Assembly (NCBI GenBank): GCA_036924085.1
Contig: JAVGWX010000007.1
Coordinates: 74,353,948-74,417,947, forward strand
Direction: 5' to 3'
From: Ariolimax columbianus
Taxonomy: Eukaryota; Mollusca; Gastropoda; Stylommatophora; Arionidae
Length of the DNA stretch: 64,000 bases
In this document: positions 1-10,050 of the stretch, piece after piece
Position numbering within the stretch: the first letter of the stretch is position 1
Layout of the letters: every line of letters starts with the position of its first letter
Notes under the pieces: model-generated
What the model saw: only the letters and a program-made list of their open reading frames with translations
The model's database searches: none
Told to the model about the DNA's origin: nothing
Made by a program: the position numbers and the translations under genes

Positions 1-323
1 TGGTCAGCAACCCATAACTGACTGCTAGCATCAGGTCCAGCGAACCAGAGCTGCCAAGACCCTTCTACACCTCCACGTGGTGATCCTGGATAACAGGCTG
101 CAACAAAGCAGACTGGCTAAGTAAAAGAGATCAAAGAGGGAATGCAACCCTGTACTAAAAAATGCCTGCTGAAGTCAGATGTGGCAGACCGAAAGGTGCA
201 AAATTGCAGTCAAGATGTAAACTACGACACAATGCATTCCGTTCTCTGGACTACATTCTACTACTTGGAAAGCCTTTTTCAGGGCTTGGTAGTGGGAGAT
301 TGAGAACAAATGAAAAAAAAATG
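1..323 (+). mobile_element. SINE-A copy (cut by window start)
   Basis: Non-coding retroposon-like repeat. It matches, in the same or opposite orientation, the copies at 31671-32032, 35225-35475, 35695-35850, 38050-38395, 40160-40460 and 50104-50280. Shared blocks include 'cagcgaaccagagctgcc', 'gtagaagggtcttgg' (reverse) and 'gctgaagtc.gatgt'. The copy ends in 'gagaacaaatgaaaaaaaa', a decayed form of the family tail GAACGAACGAAGAAG. The 5' head is outside the window. No coding capacity. Confidence 0.75.
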
Positions 324-330
324 ATATTGC

Positions 331-577
331 TAACATTAATCACTCTGTGCAGATCCCTAGTTACTGATCAGTGAGCTAATCATCAAGTTATTACTGCACA
401 TTTAATGATCAATGAAGAATAGAAAAAGGATCATGACTGAAGGAGAGAGAAAGATATAATAGGGGAAGAGAGACAATGAGGGACAGAGGGAAAGGAGAGA
501 GATATATAGGAGCAATGTGTGAAAGAATATGAGAGTCAGCTAATGAGTAACCTAATTTTAATATGTATTTTTTTCAG
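331..577. other. Intron end, purine-rich
   Basis: Part of the intron preceding the first visible vWA-gene exon. A GA-rich stretch lies at 430-520. A polypyrimidine tract and the acceptor 'tttttttcag' end at 577. No gene seen. Confidence 0.5.
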
Positions 578-846
578 TGAGTTTTGTGAACATGTGAACA
601 CGAGCCTGGACTTATCAGACGATGAGGTTCCCAAGGGTGAATGCTTTGATTTCATGCTGACGCCTAACAACAACAACAACAACAACAACATGCTGATTCC
701 TCCTACAAAATCCAAGATGAAGGCAAAAAAAGAAGAAAAGAAGGCTGATTTTGAGAAGAAGAAACAAGGAGCACCTGGTGTTATAGTATACTGTATGGAT
801 TGCAGTGGGTCCATGGGAATTTGTTGCAAAATACCTGAGTCTCAAG
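578..846 (+). CDS. vWA-domain protein, exon with zinc-knuckle end and MIDAS DxSxS
   Basis: First visible exon of a multi-exon gene. The acceptor ttttttcag ends at 577. The first base completes a codon from the missing exon, so the start reads (C)-E-F-C-E-H-V-N, the second half of a Sec23/Sec24-type CxxC zinc knuckle. The text DLSDDEVPKGE that follows is also typical of that knuckle. Next come a run of 8 Asn, a Lys-rich linker and the first vWA beta strand with the metal-site motif VIVYCMDCSGSMGI (Asp, Ser, Ser of DxSxS). The donor is caag|gtgaac and the exon ends in phase 1. vWA domains bind Mg2+ or another divalent metal and mediate protein contacts. The zinc knuckle plus vWA order recalls 'circularly permutated Ras protein 1'-like proteins. 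The GTPase part would be upstream, so this assignment is inference. Confidence 0.8.
666..689 (+). repeat. (AAC)8 microsatellite coding Asn run
   Basis: Eight perfect AAC codons inside the vWA-gene exon, giving eight Asn in the linker between zinc knuckle and vWA domain. The repeat is in frame, so length changes would alter only linker length. Confidence 0.9.
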
Positions 847-1139
847 GTGAACGATGAAATGTATACGTGCATTGATGATAAATTTATATCCTATTTGCTA
901 GTTTCTTGTGGGTATAAGATTATGTAACTGTTCACCACATTTCTTCTTTTATTCCATTTTGTTCTCTGTGGATAATTTGTAGCCTTTCTACTGTTCAGTT
1001 TTCAATCTAAAATATGGCTGAAAGTATTGTTTACTATGGAATTTCATCATTGCTGTTGCCTTTAAAGTATTGTCAGTCTTTCTCTAATCTTGTCGTAAAA
1101 GGTGACTAAAAAGGCAAATCATCATCACCATTATTTTCA
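847..1139. other. Intron, no gene seen
   Basis: AT-rich intronic sequence with an ATC-rich stretch near 1115-1150. Nothing else recognised. Confidence 0.5.
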
Positions 1140-1590
1140 CCATTATCATCATTTTGTTATCAGAGACAAGGCAGTGAGGAAGGGAAATGGTCAGCCTATA
1201 TTACCTTAATTAAACCTCATCAATTGTGTATGACAAGGACAATAATAGTACCATTGCTCCACAGAGAGCATGTTGTAAGACGCGACTAACTGTGGGACAT
1301 AACATAATACTGGCCAAGGTTAGGGGGTTTGTTTAGAGCAGCATAGATGGTGCATAACAGGCTGTGGGTCTACTTTGCTCTAGTGTTTGAGTCCATTGAT
1401 ATGGACTCACACATCGGTTAACCACTCTCTATGGCTTCCAATGCAGCAGAGTAATAAGTTGCTTGAGTCTAGCCTGCTAAGCAGGAAACCCTTCTCCCAC
1501 TACATGCAGCTCATACCAGAGCTACACAGGAGCATCTACCCCTGTAGAAGTACAGGTCAACTAAGAATTAAAAAATAAGAAGAACACTTC
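1140..1590 (+). mobile_element. rep-E copy, interspersed repeat of unknown class
   Basis: Matches the opposite-strand copy at 45835-46200 over about 400 bp. Shared blocks: 'cagagacaaggcagtgagg', 'gtttgtttagagcag.ata', 'tactttgctctagtgtttga', 'ctgtagaagtacaggtc'. The 3' end is 'aaaaaataagaagaac', the same kind of AAGAAG-ending tail as SINE-B and SINE-A, which suggests retroposition. No conserved ORF and no clear Pol III boxes. Confidence 0.65.
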
Positions 1591-1976
1591 ATCTCATTTG
1601 GCAGTATCTGCTATCCTCAACTTAACAATTTAAGGTAATCATATTATAAAAACTTTTCAAAGTGAGTCCTTTCTCTTTCTTTCCATATTTTGTGCCTCAG
1701 GGCATGTATTTTAAGCAGATTTAAGTTTTTCTTATTTTGTTCCATTATATCTGAACCTCTTGCAGTTCAGCTGTAGTTTCACCTTGCTATTATTCCAAGT
1801 ATTTTGATTCTGTTCCTTTATTAGCTGTAAATATTCTTCTTGGGTCACTTGTAACTATTTTAACCTTTTTGTTATTAGTTATTTTTTGTGATAGACAACT
1901 TCATGTTTTTACCTTTAAAACTATTTCCTGTTTTGTTAAACAGAATAAAGTTTGTACAACTTTTGCATGTTTTCAG
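1591..1976. other. Intron, AT-rich
   Basis: Thymine-rich intron ending in the acceptor 'catgttttcag' at 1976. No other feature recognised. Confidence 0.5.
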
Positions 1977-2061
1977 CTGCATGGATAGAGGAAAGAACTC
2001 ATAGATCAAAATCTGTTTTAAAGGTCACCAGACTTGACTGTATGAAGAAAGCTGTTAAGAG
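1977..2061 (+). CDS. vWA-domain protein, second visible exon
   Basis: 85-bp exon between ttttcag (ends 1976) and the donor aagag|gtgag. Joined in phase 1 to the previous exon it reads on without a stop. It encodes a charged helix typical of the first vWA helix (AWIEERTHRS, then VTRLDCMKKAVKR). It ends in phase 2 and matches the next exon at 4845. It is too short for ordinary ORF finding, but phase agreement on both sides and protein logic support it. Confidence 0.72.
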
Positions 2062-2940
2062 GTGAGAAAAGAGGTTTACATAGTTTGATCACTGCAAGTT
2101 AACATTTCCTCAATTAGTATATTTTGTCTCACTTTTCAATATATAGAATAACACTGTTGTGGTTGTCTAGAAGGTTGGCTAAGAAATGTTGAACATGGAA
2201 ACTACAACTGTAAATCACATAAACCTTTAACACAAACAACTAACTGCAGTGGTAGCTCATGATCCCATTAGAGAGAAAAAGATGGTAGTGGTTAAAAGGG
2301 ATGTACAGAAGAATTTATGTTTGTTGAGGGACAGTAAGAGATGATCTATCAACAGAAAGTTTCTTTACAGGACAAGTGTGTCAGACATTGTTTTCCCATT
2401 ATCAAAGATCCAATCAAATTGAATGATTATTTCCAAAACATTGTATTAAATCTATCCTGCTGTTAATGCATTTCCTATTCTGGTACTAATTTAGACTGTT
2501 CCACTGCCAACAGAATGTTTATTAATTGTCTTAAAAAAGACTTCAAAGTAAAATTAACTAGAAATTAAACCACTATAAAGATCATCTTCTAGTTAATTTG
2601 CTGTCAAGATATTCTTGGTAACAACAGCAATTCATGAACAATAATATAAATTTATGGAAGCATTGAAGTGTTCAATTGAATAAATCTTCCTGAACATTTT
2701 CAAGTAGTGAGATTAATAACTGCAAGCAAAGTCTTTCTCTGTTCCTCTGTGTTCATGGTCAGTGTATATGTCTAACCATGTTCTTTTTATTTATACTCTT
2801 CATTACAATCCTTTGTGTCGCAATTTTGTTATTGAATTAGAAAATAATGAAACTTTAATAATCATTTTGATTTCAACCTTTTCATTTGTTGAATTCATAA
2901 ATTTAAAAAAATAAATGCTCTACCTTATTATTTACTTACA
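2062..2940. other. Intron, no feature recognised
   Basis: AT-rich intron sequence. No repeat family or gene could be recognised by eye. Confidence 0.4.
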
Positions 2941-3180
2941 TAGTCACTCCTGGTTGCCAAGGTAACACAGTAAGTGTACTGGCTTCCCAACCAAGTGATC
3001 TAGGTTCAATCCCCATTTGACGTAGATTTCTTTAAATCGCAAAAACTGCTCCCAGTATCCACCCAGTCCCCAAAAAGTGGGTACCAGAGCAATCTGGGAC
3101 GTAAAGGTGGACTGCGTAATGTTGACCACATCACCTTTAGTGTGCTGTTGGGCCTAACAAAATATTCAGGATATGTCACT
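2941..3180 (+). mobile_element. tRNA-derived SINE, single copy here
   Basis: Begins with a tRNA-like head. A box A-like 'tggttgccaagg' is followed about 45 bp later by a box B-like 'ggttcaatcccc'. A body follows ('cacccagtccccaaaaagtggg', 'gtggactgcgtaatgttgacc') of the style of invertebrate tRNA-SINEs. No second copy was recognised, so limits are approximate. Confidence 0.55.
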
Positions 3181-3560
3181 ATTTTACACTCTTCTACCCT
3201 GGGATTTGTCAAAAAGAATGCCAGAGGATTCTGCTAGCCTGTTTCCAGCCAAGTCCTTGGTATCTCAAAGGCTGTTTTGTAGTCTTCTAAACAGATTTTT
3301 GAGTCATCCTGGGCATCTAAATCCTGGATCTTGGCTTTCCATGCTTGGTAGCAGGTCTTATTTAATTTTATTTAATTGCTCTACTTGAGTCTGAAGGGAA
3401 TGAATTTCAAGATCATGGATTTAAGATTTTGTCCATTCTCTTCACCTGAACCATTTATCAGGCTTAGAACTGACTTATCTGGATTTGGGTCATTGTCTAT
3501 ATCTCACATTCATAAGTCAAGACAGCTACAGAGGTAGAAAGGTATACATCCATTTACATT
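3181..3560 (-). mobile_element. RTE/L2-like LINE 3' end fragment
   Basis: Read on the minus strand, this shows the usual C-terminal LINE text. A degenerate block resembles 'MDVYLSTSVAVLTYECE..TM' (the 'xLTYGCESW' motif downstream of RT), followed by the short terminal domain. It has frame breaks and is a dead 5'-truncated copy. Related copies lie at 16500-17480, 22255-22400, 25240-26060 and 26150-27115. Confidence 0.55.
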
Positions 3561-3564
3561 TTCC

Positions 3565-3749
3565 TGCTTATTTCTTTTTTGTTGAGGAGACTTCTGTGTC
3601 TTCTTAGATCCTTGGTCAGGGACTGGAAAAGCCTGATGGCATCTTTAAGGCAGCATCAGACTCAATCCATTTCCGCTGGCGTGCAACCATCCTTCACAGT
3701 GTGCCCCAACTCTGATTCTTTATTTCATTTCAGCTTCTACGGTTCTTTG
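3565..3749 (-). mobile_element. LINE C-terminal fragment, part 1 (split by SINE-C)
   Basis: Minus-strand LINE 3' end that continues at 4036. It is closely similar to 19960-20300, which has the same order ('ggtcag/aag.attgg.aaag', 'gcctgatggcatctttaa', 'ccctctggggtc'). A SINE-C insertion splits it. Confidence 0.6.
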
Positions 3750-4035
3750 GGGGATTCTGTGGCGATGTGGTTAAGCCATCGGCCTCGTGATCAGGTGGTG
3801 TGGGTTCGACTCCGGACTCCGCCATCTTTTTCATGGGTGCTTGATGTGGAGTCACAGGAATCTCGTAGTTGCTCTCTAGTTGTCTTGTCCTTGACTTGCC
3901 ACTGGGGTCGGGTGGCATGAGAAGAGAGAATGAGGATAAAAAGTAACGCAGTTGATCCTTACTAAAAATAGCGCTAGCAAAATTAATTATGCCATCATCG
4001 TCTACGATGGACGGCGGCCTTTGCCTTTGCTTTGC
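3750..4035 (+). mobile_element. SINE-C, full-length tRNA-derived, with 13-bp TSD
   Basis: Flanked by a perfect 13-bp duplication 'ctacggttctttg' (3737-3749 and 4036-4048). The tRNA-like head has box A 'tggcgatgtgg' and box B 'ggttcgactcc'. The body 'gacttgccactggggtcggg' and the tail 'atcatcgtctacgatggacgg' followed by TTTGCC repeats recur on the opposite strand at 55382-55566. The intact TSD marks retroposition into an older LINE fragment. Confidence 0.88.
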
Positions 4036-4300
4036 CTACGGTTCTTTGACAAATTGTCTTAGGTCAGCCTCTCTTTCATCTATCTTCCCTCTGGGGTCAA
4101 TACCATGACAATTCTGATGATGGTATCAGGTCCTTTTCTTAGGAAATAGTTGGTTCAATTCCAGTGTTGACTGGTTATAATGGTGTGAATATCTTCTTGA
4201 TTGCAAGCAGTTTTCCTCTGTACAGCCAGGAAATTCTGTGAATCTTTCTTAGACAGGTTTTGTGGAAAGATGGCAATTTGCAAATTTTTTTCTCTGATAC
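4036..4300 (-). mobile_element. LINE C-terminal fragment, part 2
   Basis: Continues the LINE fragment interrupted at 3749. 'ggtcagcctctctttcatct' and 'ccctctggggtcaatacc' match 20130-20200. The region to about 4720 is AT-rich and probably more decayed LINE, but it cannot be read. Confidence 0.5.
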
Positions 4301-4844
4301 TTTCCAACGCTCCACAGAAAGTATTAAACTGTTGTATATTCTTAGTTAGGTGTTTGTGCTGTACTGTAAAGACTTTAAAACATTGCTTAAGGTTATTCTG
4401 ATTTTCTTCATTCTGTTTTCGATGTCTATATTAACACATCTAGTGTTAATGTGTTTCTCAGGTATTCAAATGTCTTTCCTAGTCCTTCATTTCCTATTTG
4501 GATATGGTGTGGTCAAGTGGTAAAATGAATTTCCTTTTCAAAGCCAACCAAATTTATCTACAATTGCCTTTACCATTTTGAGAATTGCTGTATAATGTTT
4601 ACAAGGAAGAAAATATGGCCTGCACATCCTCTGTTCTTTCTGCTATGCTTGTTTCTATCTTAATTTTGAATCTAATACAGTTTATATTTTGTTTAAAGTT
4701 AAGAAATTACAATTTTTTTAATGTTTTTTTTCTGTATTGAATCCTTACTGTTCTTACTACTAAGACTCAATCATCTGTTTTTATCAATTCACAGTTGTCA
4801 CAATTATAATTCTTCCATTCATAATTTCTAATGCATTCCTCTAG

Positions 4845-5051
4845 ATTAACAGAGCAGCTGAAGTTGGAAGATCCTAATAAACAAATACTGCTGACTGTGT
4901 TTGGCTCAGATGTTTATGTTAAGGGAGGGGGAAGCGCAAAAAGACTTCGTTCTTTTAAAAAACTTGAGACTGTGACATTTGATGACCTTTTGGCATTGGG
5001 ATGTGCCCTTTTTGAAGACTATCCATTAAAAGCAATTGAAAAATCTTATAA
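4845..5051 (+). CDS. vWA-domain protein, central beta-strand exon
   Basis: Exon between ttcctctag (ends 4844) and the donor tataa|gtaagt. Its first base completes an Arg codon with the previous exon. The product includes QILLTVFGSDVYVKGGG, a vWA strand-turn segment, then an amphipathic stretch (FDDLLALGCALFEDYP). It ends in phase 2 and joins 6752. No stop or frameshift. Codon use is ordinary and unlike the decayed transposons around it. Confidence 0.82.
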
Positions 5052-6339
5052 GTAAGTACATATTCTAAAATAAGATGACCAAGCTATGTAATATCAAGTA
5101 TATTAATCAGCTTTCACAGCAACCACAAAATTAATCATCCTTTTTACTGAATATTGTGTTGCATATAAATCAGAATAATTGTATAATGACAATTAATATC
5201 CTACTTTATTGCGTACATGGACCACTCCGAGCATTTATTTAGGTTCTTTGTCTATTTATCTCATCAAGTTCTTATAGTACAACATTTACAAATATTTAAG
5301 TAAAATTATATTAATTTCTAAAACATAAAAAAGTAATTCTGTATTATTGATGTAGCAAACCCAAAAAAGATAGAATGTAAACTGTTAAAACAAGTAGCAA
5401 AATTCAGATAAGTATAGACCATCATTAGGATTACAGAAGATGATTAAGCCTAAATGAAAAATCAAACTGCATTAAATAAAGCTGACTACCAGAAAATAAG
5501 AAACATTATAATAAACAAGTCCTAGACAGTGAAAGTAGGGGAGAGAGTCTTGCAGCTTTATGTGGGAACCAATATTGCTTCTTGGATGTGAACCACGAAC
5601 AATGAATAAACAAACAAGAGAAATCCCTTGCTGAACAGAAATATAGTTTCTTGGAAAAATGATACATATTAAACTTAGATAGCTAAAAGTCTAAAGATAC
5701 ATGGCTAAAAAACAATATTAAACGGCCATTGTCAACTAAAATGAAAAGAAGTTAGCACGATTCATTGAAGACATACTCAGAAAGAATGGTCTGGAAAACC
5801 TGTAACCCTAGTAAAGTTCAAAGACATGAGGAAAATAGATAAATTAAATTTTGGATGGCATGACTATTTGGATGAGAAAAGGTAGAGAATCAGATCTATT
5901 GATATCCTCAAAGGATAAATGATTGTGGAAGGGATTGGTTGTCAGCTCTATTTGTCATTACACTAAATGATGATCTGAATGAACCCATTAGAGTTAAATG
6001 AGCTTCATTCATTGTTTGTTAGATAAAAGGAGTAAAAACCTCTGGCAGTTCTTGAAGATTCTGGCTGAAAAGACGATACTGACTAGAAGTGTTAAGATAA
6101 AAAAAACACCTTTTTATTACAGCAAGAGAAAGAACACAAATGAATAAATTAGTTTTGCATCTTCATTTGAAGTAATACCACTATTTGCAATTTCTTGATT
6201 CAGACAAAAAGGGATATCAACAAACAAATAAATAAATTCTAGGATCTGTATATACAGGTTGCTGGAAAAGTCATGTTTTCAGTACTTGCATTTTGAGAAA
6301 GAAACTGTGTTTGTGGTCTTGCAGTCTATTAATAGAACC
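5052..6339. other. Intron, AT-rich, no gene seen
   Basis: Low-complexity AT-rich intron. Some stretches (5550-6060) look like decayed LINE sequence, but no motif is clear enough to call. Confidence 0.4.
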
Positions 6340-6530
6340 GTTTTGTTAGTACATACATTCTAATGATTAGCGTAACAGTAACGTGTTTCCTGTATTTACA
6401 TTCTAATTATTACAGTAATATGATTTCTGTATTTATATTCTAAAGATTAAACAAATATATTTTCTGTATTTATATTCTAATGATTAAACAAAAACATTTA
6501 TATTTCTAAACTAATGATCAAGAAATCCTG
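6340..6530. repeat. Degenerate tandem repeat, unit about 45 bp
   Basis: Four or so imperfect copies containing 'tgtatttatattctaa' and 'tgattaaacaaa'. It is old and AT-rich. It is unrelated by eye to the 38-bp array at 10051. Confidence 0.5.
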
Positions 6531-6751
6531 TCTTCTATACTTATAGTCTTTTAATAAGAAAATTATATATTTGCAGTCTGATAATAGCCATAGTAGAATG
6601 GGCAAGTTGACCTGTATGTAGCAATAGTTCACAAGAATACTCAAGTCTACAAACAAAATGGTACTTTACTCTGTTTAGCTTCTCTTGAGTTTATTATTAT
6701 TTCTGTTTGAGTGGATGTTACAGTGCTTTGCTGCATGTATTCTTCAACCAG

Positions 6752-6938
6752 ATCTGTTAAACATGAAGTAGGACGGTTAAGTGTGCATGGTGGCACTGCA
6801 CTGGGACCAGCTCTTTCTATCTGTTTAGGATATGTGAGCAAGTTACCTGGCTCTGAAATTGTATTGTGCACGGATGGTGAACCTAACATTGGAGTTGGGA
6901 CTGCACACGCTTACATCAATAATGATTTTTACAGTAGG
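6752..6938 (+). CDS. vWA-domain protein, MIDAS Thr and Asp exon
   Basis: Exon from cttcaaccag (ends 6751) to the donor agtagg|gtaagt. It carries the rest of the vWA metal site: HGGTALGPAL supplies the MIDAS Thr, and EIVLCTDGEPNIGVG supplies the MIDAS Asp and following loop. With DCSGSM in the first exon, all three MIDAS elements are intact. It enters in phase 2, leaves in phase 0, and is open throughout. Confidence 0.85.
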
Positions 6939-7104
6939 GTAAGTCATCGACTACTTGTCTAGATCTTATAATAAATTCCATTTAGCTGATTTATTTACTA
7001 TTCCTATTTGATTCCTTAGAAACAGGATTGCAAAGATCACCCTCTAATGATTCCTATTTTTGACGGCCTCTTTCATTGCTGGATTTCTTCCTGAAGTATT
7101 GTCA

Positions 7105-7640
7105 ATTTCAACTTAACTTAAATTAACGTTTTTATAATAGTTTAGAAGACTCATCAGAGTCTGTAGACAACCAGTCACATCTGCATTACCCTGCTCTAAA
7201 AACTATGCACATCCAATCTATTCTTAAATGCATTAACTATCTCTGCCTCCACCACCTCCTGGGGTAATGCATTCCAAGCATTCATCCCTCTCTGGCTGAA
7301 AAAATATTTCCTAATATCCAACCTGAACCTTTCTTTAGTTAATTTGTATCTGTTCCCTCTTGTTCTTGTAGGCGGTTGTATTTTTAAAAACTTGTTATAG
7401 TCTAATTTTACCTTTCCTGGGATTATCTTATAAACCTGTATTGTCACCTCGAATTCTTCTCTTTTCTAGACACTGTAGGCCAGTTTTTCTGAGTCTTTCC
7501 TCGTAACTGGAATCCCACTAACTGTTTTGTCACTCTTCTTTGTATCTTTTCCAGCATGTTTATTTCCCATCTACGATAAGAACTCCACACCTGTACACAG
7601 TACTCCAATCTAGGTTTTTTAATTTAATTTTTCCTTTCTC
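7105..7640 (-). mobile_element. CR1-like LINE 3' end
   Basis: Minus-strand coding block with DIRKYFFSQRGMNAWNALPQ and VVEAEIVNAFKNRLD, the standard C-terminus of CR1/L2-type LINE proteins. A short 3' UTR follows ('agactctgatgagtcttcta' on minus) and a TTAAG-rich tail at 7105-7120. It is the same family as 9231-9856. 5'-truncated. Confidence 0.8.
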
Positions 7641-7649
7641 TCCAGATCA

Positions 7650-8620
7650 TGTCTCGCCATATTGCTCTGTTCCTGTCCATCTTGATTACCTATCTTTGCC
7701 ACATATCTTTGTTAGTTGATACATCTGGCTATATTTTTTCCTGATGGCCTATGCATATGTACCATATTAATATATCATAGATCATCAAAAACTTCCTGCT
7801 TCGTATGTAGCGCAGGTTATTAGCAAATTCATACTGTCACCATAGTTCTAGGCCATCCATTCCATCTCAGTCAATGTCCTGTCTGTTGTGTTTGTCTCAA
7901 TCTCTCTTCTTTGTTTGTATTTTGCCCTGCTCTACTTCTCTTGTCTTGGGGATTCCAGAACAGAGACTGTTGTAAAATGCTGGTTTTCTGACTGTTTGTG
8001 CTATCTAATGCGAGCACCTTCTCCTCACATCATGTTCTACTGATATATGTTTGGTTCTTTCCAAGAGTTCCACATTAATGATCTTACCATACCATTTCAA
8101 TTTCCCTATTCTGTTTCACTGACTCATTTAGAAAGTTTGTACCTTTTTGATTGCTGTTTTTGTTGTTCTCCATGTTTCAAAGCTATACAAAAGAGCAGAT
8201 TATGCATTAGAGCTGAAGATATTTATATTTGTGTTGGACTTGATTTTTAAAAATGTCAATGCAATGTAAGCTGCTCTCATCATTTGAATTCTTATTTTGA
8301 AATCTTTATCTATACTTCTTATTATGTCTATATTGTTACCAAAATATATATGAATGATCCACATTGTGTAGGAGTGTGTCTCCCAACATATTCTGATTGG
8401 TGTTAGTTGCATTTATTCTCCTGATCTTTTTTTTTCTCTCAGTGTATTACCAGTTCCAATTTCTGTGACCTCTCGTAAAGTATATTTATTTGAGACAGGA
8501 ATACCAAGTCATCAACAAAGTCCAGTTCATCAATTTGTTTTGTCAATTATTTTCTTAATAGCGATGTATCCACGAATTTGTTGAAAGAGGTCTGGCGCCT
8601 AATTTCAATGCTGTGTATGT
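7650..8620 (-). mobile_element. RTE/L2-like LINE fragment (RT motif C to C-terminus)
   Basis: On the minus strand, 'DDLGIPVS' lies near 8510, then KIRIQMMRAAYIALTF near 8300, then the 'GKRKRGRP'-type region and an 'RDRAIWRDM'-like end near 7660. This is the order of an RTE/L2 LINE after RT motif C. Many stops make it a relic. Confidence 0.6.
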
Positions 8621-8769
8621 CTTTTTATATGACATAAAATATTTGACTTGTCTAATTTTAATGTCTGTCAAATGTTCTATATCCATGCTCATTTTCGTCA
8701 AGGTATCGCTATTTGTTTATTTCTCTTTCCATGATATGTGACACATTCTTCTGTTTTAACCACATTATC

Positions 8770-9230
8770 AGTCATAATGGCCCTCAGAAACCATGGAAAC
8801 AATTAATTGGACAGCCTGTATGAGGCACAAGCTAAAATTTCAATAGAGTGAAAATTCAGTGGATCTGCACACAGATATACGGAAATGAAGAGGCAGATAG
8901 ACAGGTAAAGAGGGAAGAAACAAACCTAAAACTGACAACAGAGTTATATATGAAGAAATAAAGAAAGACAATTATACAAATTAACTTCAAAGACACATGG
9001 CACAGAGAACATCCATAATCTGATATAGCAGAATCATACTACTCTTTGTTAAGAAGAGGTCAAGTGACAATGCCCAGACTGCAAATGGATTACTACAGAC
9101 TGAAAAAATCATCTTTTCAACAAATTTAAAATTGAAGACACAGACATGTGCCCATGTATGGAAAATAAACAAATGGTGGAACATGTTCTACAGGTCTGTC
9201 GGCTCCATTAGAGGAGCAGAGTGACTATAT
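8770..9230 (+). mobile_element. RNase H-LINE C-terminal fragment, left half
   Basis: Decayed RNase H C-terminal sequence. 'GNEEADRQ' comes from the usual GNExAD motif, followed by a 'YEEIK' block and a Cys-rich knuckle region. It is closely similar to 18950-19490. Split by a CR1-like insertion at 9231 and resumes at 9857. Confidence 0.65.
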
Positions 9231-9856
9231 GTGAGTGAGAAAGTTAAGGTAGCAGTGAAAAAGGCAAATGCAATGTTAGGTATGATAAAAAGAAATATTA
9301 AACATAGGAGCAAGGAAGTGGTTGTCAAACTGTATAAAGCATTAGTTAGACCTAGATTGGAGTATTGTGTACAGGTGTGGAGTTTTTATCATATAAACAT
9401 GCTGGAAAGAATACAAAAAGGAGTGACAAAGCTGATAGTGAGATTCGAGAATAACAGTTATGAGGAAAGACTCAGAAAAACCGGCCTACGGTGTCTAGAA
9501 GAGAGAAGAATTCGTGGTGACTTAATTCAGGTTTATAAGATGATCAGAGGAATGGATAAATTAGACTATAACAAGTTTTTTTAAAATACAGCCACCCACA
9601 ATAACAAGAGGGCATAGCTACAAGTTGACTAAAGAGAGGTCCAGATTAGATATTAGGAAATTTTTATTTAGTCAGAGAGTGGTGAATGTTTGGAATGCAT
9701 TGCCAGGGGAGGTAGTGGAGGCAGAGACAGTTAATGCATTTAAAAATAAATTGGATGCCCATAGCTTTTAGAGCAAGGTGATGTAAATGAAACTGATTGT
9801 ATATAGACTCTGCAGGGTCTTCTAAACCAGTAAAAAGATGTTATGTTAAGTTAAGT
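9231..9856 (+). mobile_element. CR1-like LINE 3' end, nested insertion
   Basis: Codes for KKANAMLGMIKRNIKHRSKE, ALVRPRLEYCVQVWS and RIRGDLIQVYKMIRG. After a frameshift near 9585 it continues with LDIRKFLFSQRVVNVWNALP. The tail is 'gttatgttaagttaagt'. This is the post-RT C-terminus of a CR1/L2-type LINE. It is flanked by 'tatat' on both sides, and the uninterrupted site is visible in the paralogue near 19350. Confidence 0.82.
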
Positions 9857-9980
9857 TATATAACCCTCCACAACCCAATTGCCAGATAAATTGTATGACT
9901 ATGAGAGAAGCCTGAGAAGAAACGCTGAGTTAATGAGGGAAATAGATGTGATTATTTGAGAGCGGACAAAGATAAAAAAA
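9857..9980 (+). mobile_element. RNase H-LINE C-terminal fragment, right half
   Basis: Resumes the element broken at 9230. 'ccctccacaaccca.ttgcc' and 'gaagcctgagaag' align with 19358-19470. Ends in an A-rich tail 'gataaaaaaagaac'. Confidence 0.65.
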
Positions 9981-10050
9981 GAACAATCAAATTTCCATTT
10001 ATTTTTAAAATTGTATTTGCCCAACATGACGGCATCTTTATAAAAATACA

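Noticed and set aside
1140..1590. rep-E as a possible gene because of its ORF at 1387-1578
   Set aside because: The homologous copy at 45835-46200 does not preserve the frame.
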